A program made the position numbers and the translations under genes. This document shows positions 54,917-64,000 of a stretch of 64,000 nt of DNA, one piece after another. Each line of letters opens with the position of its first letter. Position 1 is the first letter of the stretch. The stretch spans positions 1-64,000 of the forward strand of contig JFHB01000021.1 in assembly GCA_000729835.1 (NCBI GenBank), written 5' to 3'. Source of the stretch: Atkinsonella hypoxylon (lineage: Eukaryota; Ascomycota; Sordariomycetes; Hypocreales; Clavicipitaceae). The notes under the pieces were generated by a model that made no database searches, had not been told where the DNA came from, and worked only from the letters and a program-made list of their open reading frames with translations.

Positions 54917-56477
54917 ATGGGGAAGCAGAAAGGCGGCCGGGATATGGACAAGCTTCCGCGACTGCGACGAAAACCGAAACCACCAGCCATCGAGACGTCC
55001 GTCGAGCGCATGAGCAGCGACACAAGCGAGAGCACACGCCCGGCTGGCGCGGATCCCGATGAGGCGGCCACCGAACCCGCGTCGCAGAAGGCTCCCATGA
55101 AGAATTCTTTGCGCAACCTCAAGCTCCGTGTGACTGCCAAGCGTGCCAGAACACAATCGCCCGCCTCCCGACCGCTGAGCTCGCCTACGGTCGCCGTCTT
55201 CAACCAAGATGGAATGGAATCGCGCTTCTTAACGGACGCCACGTCCCCCGTTAATGGTCGTGGCCATCCGCGGCCCGTCATGCCGGCCTTTCTAAATACT
55301 TCACCCCATGGTACGAACCGTCTCCGTGGCGCCTACAGCTCACAGAAACCTCTTCGATCTATCCTTGTACTAACACGCCTCTTTTTTCTTTACAGACATC
55401 GAGACCAAGTTTCAGGAACTTATGTGGGCTGAGCGCAATCGACTCGCGCAAGGCGCCCGACCTGATGTCCCCTTGAACAGATGGGCTTCTTTCAGGCAGA
55501 CGGACGGGGCGTCACGGGGCGTCATGGACCGATATGCCAACATTAAGCCTTGGAACCACAACAGGGTGAAGCTCAACGTCGCGGACGACGAACTCGACTA
55601 CGTCAATGCCTCGGCAATTACACTCGATTCTCTGCGCGACAGCTCCCTTCCGCCTCTACGATACATCGCCATGCAGGGCCCGACTCTACCATCCTTCACG
55701 TGCGTCTGGCGCATGATTGCGGAACAAACAGCCTCGCCTGCCGTCATAGTGCAGCTGACGAGCATGGTGGAAGGCGGCATCATCAAATGCCATCAGTACT
55801 TCCCCGACGGAACCGAAGAACCAACAACGTGGATACTCAATGAGGAAAATCTCTGGAACGACAACTGGAAAGCACAGCTTGCGTATGCCTCGAGATACGA
55901 CGTCGCCGACGGGGCCATCAAGAAGCGCAAACTCCTCCTGCATGTAGATGGGGAGCCCGAGCCACGCGTAGTGTGGCATCTCCTCTACACGCGCTGGCCC
56001 GATTTTGGCGTCCCAACACTCGACAACATGCAGAGCTTCCTCGATCTCATGCAAATATCAAGGGAGCACAGCGAGCCGTCCCATCCTCGCATCATCCACT
56101 GCAGCGCCGGCGTCGGCCGCACAGGCACCTTCATCTGTCTGGAGCATCTCATGCGGGAACTCGACGCCGGCACCCTGAACGACCGGGACAACCAGTCTGC
56201 CCAGCAGCACGACCTCATCTACGATACAGTCGATCACCTGCGCCAACAACGACGCTACATGGTGCAGTCAGAAGCCCAGTACCACTTTCTCTACGACGTC
56301 ATGCGCAGACTCTGGCTGGAAAAATACGGACTCGTCCCAGAAGACCACGTCGATGGTTCAGGGACCGCCGAGCCAGCTTCTAAGCGACTAGAAGTTGCGG
56401 AGGTGCTGTCCGAGAGCGATGACAACTCGTGCTTCGCACATCACGTACATGGAGGAATGTACGACGGCGGCAAATAA
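54917..56477 (+). CDS. Protein tyrosine phosphatase (classical PTP)
   Basis: Exons 54917-55310 and 55396-56477 (85-bp intron, phase 1) encode 491 residues. The catalytic signature IIHCSAGVGRTGTF gives nucleophile Cys367 and the P-loop Arg. The WPDFGVP loop upstream supplies the general acid Asp. NHNRVKLNVADDELDYVNAS and YIAMQGPTLPSFTCVWRMI are the substrate-recognition and core motifs; RRYMVQSEAQYHFLYDVM contains the Q-loop. The first 130 residues are basic and Ser/Pro-rich with no known domain. Fungal PTPs of this kind (Ptp1/Pyp1-like) dephosphorylate MAP kinases or other phosphotyrosine proteins. A role against the Slt2 or Hog1 pathway is inference. Confidence 0.9.
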
Positions 56478-56962
56478 ATTCTGGGAATTCAAATGGGGAA
56501 ATGTCATGACGAAATCGGCGTTCGTACATATTTTATTCTTTTGGGCGGTTCGTCATACGTTGCGCGGGTCTTGGCACGTATGGGTGTTGTTGGGTTCCGA
56601 AGTTTCTAGATTGGGTTGGCCACACTTTTTTTTTGCTCATGGTCTACGTAGTGATTCCAGCATCGCAGGTTTGTTGTATCATGTCATAGAGGGACGTCGT
56701 AGCGTATTACGCCGGATGAATTGGCATCTTTGTTACGAAAAAGACACTGTATCAAGATTGTCTATGCTATATACGTTTTCCGTTCTGTGACCGAACCCGG
56801 ATGCATAATAATTAAATTTTCTTCCCACGTCCTGTATACCGTTTGTAACTTTGGCTTCTGAAACCTTATTTTATAAAAAAAAGAAAAAGAGAAGCAGAGT
56901 ATATACAACGCTTCTGTGCTTGATGTACAGACAAATAGACCTTGTTTCCCTGCCACGCCCGA
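56478..56962. other. Convergent intergenic region PTP / mucin-like gene
   Basis: 485 bp between converging stop codons, AT-rich in its right half with an A-rich tract near 56874-56890. Nothing else seen. Confidence 0.55.
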
Positions 56963-59824
56963 CTAAATAGAAGATGACGAAGCAGACGCGCTTGGCATAG
57001 CTGTCACCGTCTCCGTCTCCTTTTCTGTCACTGTCACGGTGACGTACACGGAGACAGTGGCCGTGCCGTCATTGACGACTGTCGTGCGGAGATTGCCGTC
57101 AGTGCTGGGACCATCGCTTCCGGCATTGCTGACGCTCGACGCAGCAGGCTGGACGACCACGGGGAGGAGCGTCGTGGCGGGCGCTGGGGGAGACGGCGTT
57201 GTGAGCTCCACGGGAATGAGCTGCAGGATAGGTGTGCTGCTTGTGCTAGTTGTTGTTGATTGATCGGGCTGGTTGAATGTTTCGATGATGACAATCTGGT
57301 CGGGCTTGCTGCTTGTCGTTGTTGCAGATGGTGGTGGAGGAGGGGGCTGGGTAGAAGACGACGAAGTGGTCATCGTTGTTTCTGGGAGCACCTCTGTCTT
57401 TGATGGACTAAGCTTCGTCGATTCTACCTGCATGGTCGGCTGCTGAGAAGTAGATGTCGAAGGCCAATCGATTATAGTCACCACTCGCGTGCGCGTCAAG
57501 ACTGGCCTCTTTGGTTCCGTCCTGAACGTCGTGGGCACCTCTGATGTAGAAAGACTGGTTGCGGAAGTTGTTTCGCCTTCGCTGCCGGGTTCCAGGATTT
57601 TGATGGCCGTTGCGGCATCAATGCAAGACAGCTGTACCCCCTGAAAATTGGTCATGGGCATAGCGTAGCATTTCTGACTCGTTGGACAATCCGTAAGCAC
57701 GAATGCGCCGTTACTGCATTGGGCCGTCTTGCCCTGGATACATGCCGATTGTGTGCCCTGACATGCTGACTGAGGCGTGAGAGACGAGTAAATCTTGTTC
57801 AATGCCTGGGCATGGGCAAGGTTGCTAGCGTAAATGTCGCTCGCTACACTCGTGGAGGCAGTAGGGGAGCTGAAGATGGCGGTTGGTACATCGGCGTCTG
57901 GTGTTCCCGTTGGTGTAAACGTTACTGCGGGCTGCGTCTCTGTCGATAATTGTGCCGTCGTTGTAATCGGGGACGAGGTCGATGTAGAGGTCGATGTCAG
58001 TGCCACAGTTGTAGCTGTGGGTGTGAGCAGAGTAGGCGTCAATGTTGTCGTGGCCTGAGGTACTGTGGCAGGGACATCCGTCGACGGAGCGGACAACGTA
58101 GCCGAGCCAGAAGAAGTAGCTGACAATACTGTCTGGAAAGATACAGTCGAGCCATCTGATTCTATGGTCGTCCCAGTGGATGAACTTGCTGTTGTGGTTT
58201 CGGCAGAGATGACTGTCGCCAGTGCCGTTGTTGCGCTTGAAAGGCTTGTTGTCAACGTTGGTGCCAACTGTGTTGTTGAAAGACTATCAGTGGAAGTGGC
58301 AACGGTGCTTGAACTAGGAGACGCTTCGCTGAGAGCACTAGACGGGGCGTTGGTCTGGTCCGTAGTCGATTGGCGGCTGCGAGTCGTATTCCTGAATGTG
58401 AACCCAGTCGTGAAAATTGGTTTCGTTGTACTATCAGTCACCATGTATGTCGACGTGGTGGTCAGCGAGGTGGTAAGTGGACTGGTGCCAGAGGTCGTTG
58501 AGGCCGATGTAAGCGCTGTAGACGTCTCACTCTTGAGCTCAGTCCCCGGTGATAGTGCTCCCGTTTCAGTTGCTACAGAACTTCCGTCAGTGGTGGTTGG
58601 AGCAGTTGGCGTCGTTTCTGAGCCAGAGTTTATTGAGGCCGATGTAAGTGCTGTAGACGTCTCACTCCTGAATTCAGTGCCTGACGATAGAGCTCCCGTC
58701 CCAGTTGCTACAGAACTCCCGCCATCGGTGGTTGAAGCAGTTGTAGTCGTTTCTGAGCCAGAATTCGTAGAATTAACCACAGAAGTCGCAGTCGTACCAG
58801 TAATGGAAACTATCAACGGCTGCGTCGTGGTTGTCGTTGTTGCGCCAGTTTCAGCATTCGATGTTGTTGTCGTGGTAGAACTAGTGACTAGAGGAGTCTC
58901 CGTGGAATTAGCCACAGAAGTGGCTGTCGTATCAGCAGTTGAACCTATTAACGGCTGCGTGGTGGCATTCGTTGTCGCGCCAGCTCCTGAATTCGATGTT
59001 GTTGCCGTGGTAGGACTCGTGACATGAGAAGACGTCGTGGTCAATGAAGTAGTCGTCTGGAGGCCTGCAGCTGTCACGCTTATAGAAGTTGTCGGGATTT
59101 GAGAAATCGGGGCGGACATTGTGGTTGTCGTTGGCACAGCGGTGGGCAGTATACCAACAGCAGTCGTCGACGCAGATAGTGTCATTGAGCGACCTGTATC
59201 AGAACGAGTAGTAGAACTGCCAGAATCTATTCCAGTCGTACTCGTACTTGTACCTGCGTCTGTGCCGGGAAGTGTCATTGTAACAACAGTGCTTGCAGTC
59301 TCAGACGCAAGAGATGACCCAGAGGACACGGCGAGAGGTAGAGAGCTAGTTACAATAACACCACTCGTGACGCTTGTTCCAGCACCTGTAGAAGACAAAG
59401 AAATCGGTATAATAGTAAGAGGGCCAGTGTAACCCCCTGTTAACTCTGCCTTGATAGATGCTGCTGGTTGCACCACTGAACCTGGTGTGATCACGTCAGA
59501 GAGATTTGAGAAGTTCGGTATTGGGATAACATTCGAGCTGCAATCACGTCACGGTTAGCACATCATCCGATTTCCTAAAGAGTGGGAGGTACTTGGTTTC
59601 TACTCACTCGGCAGCAAGGGCCGCGTTATGGGGAGCGTTGTTATCGGCCCGTTGAGCTCTGTCATGTGAGTTAGACTTGTCCTTGATGTAATGCGACAGC
59701 TTCAACGCGACTTGGAGGCGTTAACTTACATATCAGCTGCGACCCATTTCAGAGGACCAGCCTCTGCCGTTTGAGAAACAAGGAAGAAGCATGCCGCCCT
59801 GACGGCTTTAGTAATGTAAACCAT
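56963..59824 (-). CDS. Secreted Ser/Thr-rich mucin-like protein with a CBM19 module
   Basis: On the minus strand, exons 59730-59824, 59608-59658 and 56963-59537 encode 906 residues. The N-terminus (MVYITKAVRAACFFLVSQTA, cleavage likely before GPLKW) is a signal peptide. More than half of the chain is Thr/Ser/Val/Ala-rich and should be heavily O-mannosylated. Residues about 625-687 form a cysteine-rich module resembling CBM19 (SACQGTQSACIQGKTAQCSN, then GAFVLTDCPTSQKCYAMPMT and LSCID), a fold that binds chitin. Two adjacent blocks are duplicated in tandem (about residues 228-306 and 308-395). The C-terminus lacks the hydrophobic tail of a GPI signal, so the protein is probably released or wall-bound. 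A cell-wall or adhesion role is inference. Confidence 0.8.
58499..58762 (-). repeat. Tandem protein repeat B in the mucin-like gene
   Basis: Two units of about 43 residues, each starting SGSETT and ending ETSTALTSAS, lie head to tail (58634-58762 and 58499-58627). The DNA copies are highly similar, so duplication appears recent. Confidence 0.8.
58766..59002 (-). repeat. Tandem protein repeat A in the mucin-like gene
   Basis: Two units of about 34 residues sharing TTSN..GATT.TTQPLI and TTATSV.NST lie at 58901-59002 and 58766-58867, directly before repeat B. They are more diverged than B. Confidence 0.75.
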
Positions 59825-62009
59825 CCTTTCTGTCCTTTCTCTTCTATAATGAAGGAAAATATATTTTATATATGACGGAATAAGAAACCCTAAACGACAA
59901 GTCGAAACGAATAATAAAACGAGAGCAAGTCGCTTCAAAGGAGTACAGATCGGCGTCGAGAACGAACAATGATCGAATGCAAAGACTAATGACTGAGCCG
60001 GAAAACAGCTTTTGCCAGAGTCGGAAGTGAGAAGCGTGTTCTCGGATACAGCTTTGTGCTGGTATCGACCGTGAATCAACCGTGCAAAGACTGAGGTTCG
60101 CTAAGATGAGCGACGAACAGCGACCTTGATAACAGTTCGACGTCAAGCAAAGATGATATTAAGCCTTTTCTTCAGGTCGAACACAAAGACCAGATGGCAA
60201 ATGGCAAACAATATAGTGAGACCGGAAAGCCTCACGCGAGGACAAAGAGACAGACAAAGAAGTGGACAAAAGTGAAGGATAGACAAAAAGCGTCCTACGG
60301 AAGGGAAATTACTAAAATGAAGACAATCGACGCAAATTCAGCGCGGGGGAAAGGAAGAGACGAAGTCGGATAAGAAAACCTCAAGTAGTGAAAGTGATGT
60401 ATACTCCAGTGTGAGAGATTGACCGAATGCTACCAAAATAACTGGCCAAGACGAGACAAAGGAAATTAACGCACACGAAACGTTAGGACAAAAAGAGAAG
60501 GTTGCACATTTGTTAGAGAGAGAGAGAGAGATAGAGAGAGGAGGGAAAAGGGAAAGCCAGGTAAGATAAAGTGATCGACACTGTGACCTACATTTTGTAT
60601 CTCGCCCACTGCATTCACACTTCCGACGCACAGCAGTCAGTCAACTCGACGAGTTCGGAACAAGCTAGGCCAACTAAATGGGCCAAATGAACTGATTTTC
60701 AAGCGCGTCCTGACAGGACACCCTTGTCTGCAGCATTGCTCGAGACAGGATGGGGTGTGAAGCCGTCCTGGCGAGCCAGTGTAAACAAAGAGGCGGCTTT
60801 GTACTCCCGTACGGCACTTTTCTTTGTCTTCAAACGGTCCCCAATGAAAACGGCCCCAGAGGCAAGAATGATGCATCCGCGCGGCTGGATCGCAGAGCGC
60901 TGCTGCGGCGCGGCAGGGGTGCATCTTGTTTGGTTCTGCCATCTGACAGCAAGGATTGTATTAATATCCACGTATGTGCAGCTGAGCGCAATCCAGCCAC
61001 GGGAATAAACGAATGTTGGCAGAAGAAAAGAAAGAAATCCTGGCACACAAGGATATATTTGGCTCGACACCTTGGGCAAGCTGGTACCCACATTGACCTT
61101 ATATTACTGGGCAGCCGCCCGTCCGTCATGACGCGCGCTCCTGGCCAATCGCCGCTCCTCCACATCCTACACCTGCCGCAGAACAGGCAGGAGCAGGTCG
61201 CATAATTGCCGACCCGGACGTCTGATCATTGGCTGTGAGAGAGCGCGTTGTGGCCCGAGGCGTTCAAATCCATGCAGGGCGAAGAAATCAATTGATATCT
61301 CTTTGACGGCATAAGACTGCGTACGCTTCCATACCTACAAGCATGGCCTGCCAATGATCAGTGTACGGAATAGTGTGGCGAGGACTTACTCGTGTGGTGC
61401 TATATACATCATCTGCTATGCTAGTACCCCGGATGAACAGCAAACTCCTAATCCCTGCATTCACACCCACCTATTCCGTACATGCAAATTCTTGCATTGC
61501 TAAACCCCGTAGTACCTTAGGTAGGGATGTAGGTAGTTACCTCTTGCATGGGCATTGTGGAGCGTGCATGTACCGCCACGTCAGCCTATTCTTGAACAAG
61601 ATATCCGACTAGCTATATGCATAAATAGCTTCACAAATCAGGATTGATCCCACGAGTTGTGCGCTGTGCGCTGTCTCATGTTTTGCGTATTAACAAGGTC
61701 GGGGATTATACAAGTACTCCTTGGGTATCATTGGCCGCTTACTCGTGACGACCGGGTCCTCTTCACTTCACGCTCCAAACCTACGTCCTTAGCCGCCCAT
61801 TTTCGCGGCAACCCAATCGCGCCTGTTCCTTGCAACGAAGACACTCAAGTCCACCTCTCTTTGCATCTTGTTGACCTGAAACAGTCTCACCAGCAATTTC
61901 CGCTACTATCTCCACTATAGTGGCTTCCATCCAACAGCCGTTCTGCCATATGTCCAACCTTTGGACCTGATCTACCCAAGCCATGGAGCTAAGCTTTTTA
62001 TCTGCGCTT
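59825..62009. promoter_or_regulatory. 2.2-kb upstream region of the mucin-like gene
   Basis: From 59830 to about 60560 the plus strand is strongly purine-rich (A/G), including a GA microsatellite at 60515-60541. On the minus strand this is a C/T-rich leader/promoter, common upstream of highly expressed fungal genes. The rest (60600-62009) has no recognisable gene; AGTACCTTAGGTAGGG (61511-61526) is another TACCT/AGGTA motif. Confidence 0.5.
60515..60541. repeat. GA microsatellite
   Basis: A run of GA dinucleotides with one interruption (GATAGA) in the purine-rich upstream region of the mucin-like gene. Confidence 0.8.
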
Positions 62010-64000
62010 TCATGTTGCCGAATGCTGCGTTGCCGAATGCTGCATTGCTCGGCTCCGATCCTGCATCAGTTCCACAATTCGCCGTAGCGTTCCAATTGAC
62101 CCATCGTCGTGTAAGTCCGCGTAAGTCTTCACGGCCTCATCATCGGGCCATATCCAATCCAATTGGGAATTAGATAGCTCTTGCATGAGCGATTCCACTA
62201 TACTATTTTTGAGTACTGGTTCAGCTACCAACCGGAATATACAGAGCGTCTCGGAAAAATCGGCATAGGGTGGTGGCTCCTCGAGCTCATTCAGTGCCGA
62301 CACAATATCGACACTCCCCCATTCCTGAATTAACCAGCTCAACACTCGTCCCATCTCTTCATATTCGCCCAGATACCCCAGCGTCAACATGTAATCGTGA
62401 GCTTGGTCACTTCGAACCGCGTCTCGGCGAGAATTCAACCGTTCTAGTGGCGGAACCTGATAGCCGCTCAGTTGCGTCTGTACTGCTTGCTCTCTATCCG
62501 CCAAAGCCCAAAACATGCTTTTCAACCGACTGCGAGCCTCTCCCAGGGCTTCGACGATACTTGCCAAATTTGTCTGGCCGGGTCGAATGCCTGTCAAATC
62601 ATGTTGATTGCGGACGTTATTGCACTGTGCTTCAGGAATTGCGCGACAGTACATTGCTTGTAAGAAGCCATACCCGACTTCGGCTCCACTTTCAGAATCG
62701 AAAGCAGATAGCTTGTTCACCTCTCGACAAGCAGCTTTCCGTATACATTTGCTGAATTGGGAGAAAGACGACAGTTGCGGACCGTGGGATGCCTCAATGA
62801 TGTCCGCGATGCGGGTCATTAACTTCAATTGCTCAGATAAAGAAATCCTCATTGCTCGGTGATGCTGCGAAAGATTTTTCAATATGATGCCCCAAATGAA
62901 GCCCGTCCAGGGAGACTCGATATCTTTCAACCTCATTTCTGTGAGTCGAATGACACGCATGAGTTGGTTTTCCCCTTTTCGTCCTTCTACTCGTAAACAA
63001 GCTTGAACATAGGCTGCAAACAGGCTCAGGGAGACAGTCCTCAATACCTTTGGGTCTGGCTCGTCGGTCATTAGATTTTGGACAACTTTTTTCTTCTCAG
63101 AACTGTCGAGCAAATATTGATGAACGGTGTCTAACGATTCAGCATTCGCTACCAAAATTCGAAGGCATGAGCCTTTGGGTGCGACGCCAGCAAGCCTCAT
63201 ATCCTGATACAACTCGGAAATACTGGGTGGGCGAAGACGAGCTCGTTCAAATTCGCTTAAATTAGCTTCCTGCGGCGTAGAGAAGTTAAGAGCCTTATCA
63301 CCAAGTAAGACTCTGCTGTCTGGATCGACTTCCCTCAACACCAATTTCTCGAACATGGCCGCGTACTGGTCCAAACCTGGTTTCATCCCCGGTTCTGCGG
63401 GGTTTTTGAACCGCTGCCATGCTTCCTGGGTATTTCTCGTGGAACGAATGGATGCTTCCCACACTCCTATATGTCGGCCGTTGCTTAGCAGTCGCCGCTG
63501 CTGAATTGTCGGAGCTCCATCCGGAGTCATGCCTTGCAAAATGTCCACGGCGTCGTCCAGTTCATCTTTAGAGAAGCCGGCTTCTTGCATAAGCATTCCT
63601 GCGCTGACAGTTCGACTCCAGTTGTCTTCTGGATCACTAAGTTCATCCATGCCATGGCCTGGTTGTAAATAGGGCGGCCAACTCGGAACATGACGGGTTG
63701 AGCTATGTACTTCGGTGTAGTTCTTGGGTTGGCCTGAAAGGACATTTCGAATGGCCCGGAACCCACTGCGGCTGATGAGAAGAGGCTTTTTGAAGCCCGC
63801 TGATAAAGTGAGGAGAATTCTCTGTGCCTCCCAAAAGTAAGCATTCGGGACAGATCTCTGAACTCCTCGAAGGTGGGGTTGGGGTTGGAACATTCCAAGA
63901 CAACGATTGAAAATATCGCATTGCATCAAATATAGTCTCTTAGGCTCATCTGCAAAGATTGCCACGTGTTGGATATATTGCGATGCTATGTCTGCAAGTT
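62010..64000 (-). CDS. PPR-like protein, probably mitochondrial (5' end outside window)
   Basis: On the minus strand one frame stays open from the right edge (64000) to a stop at 62010, about 660 residues, so the start lies outside the window. I do not recognise a named orthologue. The sequence is all-helical and contains stretches like pentatricopeptide repeats: RPPSISELYQDMRLAGVAPK, then GSCLRILVANAESLDTVHQY, and later DYMLTLGYLGEYEEMGRVLS. Fungal PPR proteins bind organellar RNA and support mitochondrial gene expression. The function here is inference. The last codons are a 15-nt tandem duplication encoding QHSAT twice. No intron is needed in the visible part. Confidence 0.6.
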   Translation of the reverse strand, partial: LADIASQYIQHVAIFADEPKRLYLMQCDIFNRCLGMFQPQPHLRGVQRSVPNAYFWEAQRILLTLSAGFKKPLLISRSGFRAIRNVLSGQPKNYTEVHSSTRHVPSWPPYLQPGHGMDELSDPEDNWSRTVSAGMLMQEAGFSKDELDDAVDILQGMTPDGAPTIQQRRLLSNGRHIGVWEASIRSTRNTQEAWQRFKNPAEPGMKPGLDQYAAMFEKLVLREVDPDSRVLLGDKALNFSTPQEANLSEFERARLRPPSISELYQDMRLAGVAPKGSCLRILVANAESLDTVHQYLLDSSEKKKVVQNLMTDEPDPKVLRTVSLSLFAAYVQACLRVEGRKGENQLMRVIRLTEMRLKDIESPWTGFIWGIILKNLSQHHRAMRISLSEQLKLMTRIADIIEASHGPQLSSFSQFSKCIRKAACREVNKLSAFDSESGAEVGYGFLQAMYCRAIPEAQCNNVRNQHDLTGIRPGQTNLASIVEALGEARSRLKSMFWALADREQAVQTQLSGYQVPPLERLNSRRDAVRSDQAHDYMLTLGYLGEYEEMGRVLSWLIQEWGSVDIVSALNELEEPPPYADFSETLCIFRLVAEPVLKNSIVESLMQELSNSQLDWIWPDDEAVKTYADLHDDGSIGTLRRIVELMQDRSRAMQHSATQHSAT

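Noticed and set aside
58065..59027. 320-codon plus-strand Val-rich ORF
   Set aside because: Antisense shadow of Thr/Ser codons (ACN/TCN) in the mucin-like gene; the signal peptide and the cysteine module are on the minus strand.
61255..61285. tRNA B-box-like GTTCAAATCC
   Set aside because: No A-box at the right distance upstream and no acceptor-stem complementarity could be found.
1..64000. Secondary-metabolite cluster, CRISPR array, prophage or viral insertion
   Set aside because: No PKS/NRPS/terpene signatures, no spaced direct repeats and no capsid, polymerase or integrase motifs were seen on either strand.

Overview
The window is a gene-dense stretch of a filamentous ascomycete nuclear genome. 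Reasons: all long genes are spliced, with short introns (about 50-160 bp, one of 303 bp), GT donors and branch sites resembling CTAAC; the products are eukaryotic housekeeping proteins whose sequences look like Sordariomycetes orthologues; the left edge is TpA-rich, as repeat-induced point mutation (RIP) leaves transposon relics. Hypocreales (Metarhizium/Pochonia-like) is my best guess from protein feel and from short TACCTAGGTA-type intergenic repeats. That placement is inference. No bacterial, viral, CRISPR or toxin feature was seen, and I found no obvious secondary-metabolite cluster.

Layout. 1-1045: degraded repeat. 1-15 kb: TSR4 (ribosome biogenesis), eIF3k (translation initiation), CDC9/LIG1 (DNA ligase), a candidate unannotated spliced microprotein with one membrane helix (about 7.1-7.4 kb, minus), AP-1 beta adaptin, a Fra2/Bol2-type BolA protein, a NIF3-family protein, VPS51 (GARP) and RMI1. 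15-20 kb: SKI3, a large TPR protein of the Ski complex. 20-22.3 kb: no recognisable gene. 22.3-29 kb: a 12-exon MFS sugar transporter and a GH5 steryl-glucosidase/EGCrP2-type enzyme. 29.8-35.1 kb: a BCK1-type MAPKKK. 37-42 kb: a type II membrane GH47 mannosidase (MNL2-like) and FIG1. 43.6-51.1 kb: a RINT1/TIP20 tether, a YMC-type mitochondrial carrier and COG3. 51.6-56.5 kb: FMP25 (mitochondrial RCC1 protein) and a protein tyrosine phosphatase. 57-59.8 kb: a secreted Ser/Thr-rich mucin-like protein with a CBM19 module. 62-64 kb: the 3' part of a PPR-like gene running off the right edge.

The genes do not form one pathway, but four act in vesicle traffic: AP-1 beta and VPS51 at the trans-Golgi/endosome, RINT1/TIP20 at the ER and COG3 within the Golgi. 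BCK1, FIG1, the mucin-like protein and possibly the PTP relate to cell wall, mating or signalling. Several neighbours are divergent and share short promoters: eIF3k/LIG1, BOL2/NIF3, VPS51/RMI1, FIG1/RINT1 and COG3/FMP25.

All exon boundaries were placed by hand from splice motifs and reading-frame continuity. The most interesting loose ends are the microprotein, the recurrent TACCTAGGTA motif outside genes, a 24-nt micro-exon in the transporter, nested duplications in the mucin-like protein and an unresolved first intron in COG3.
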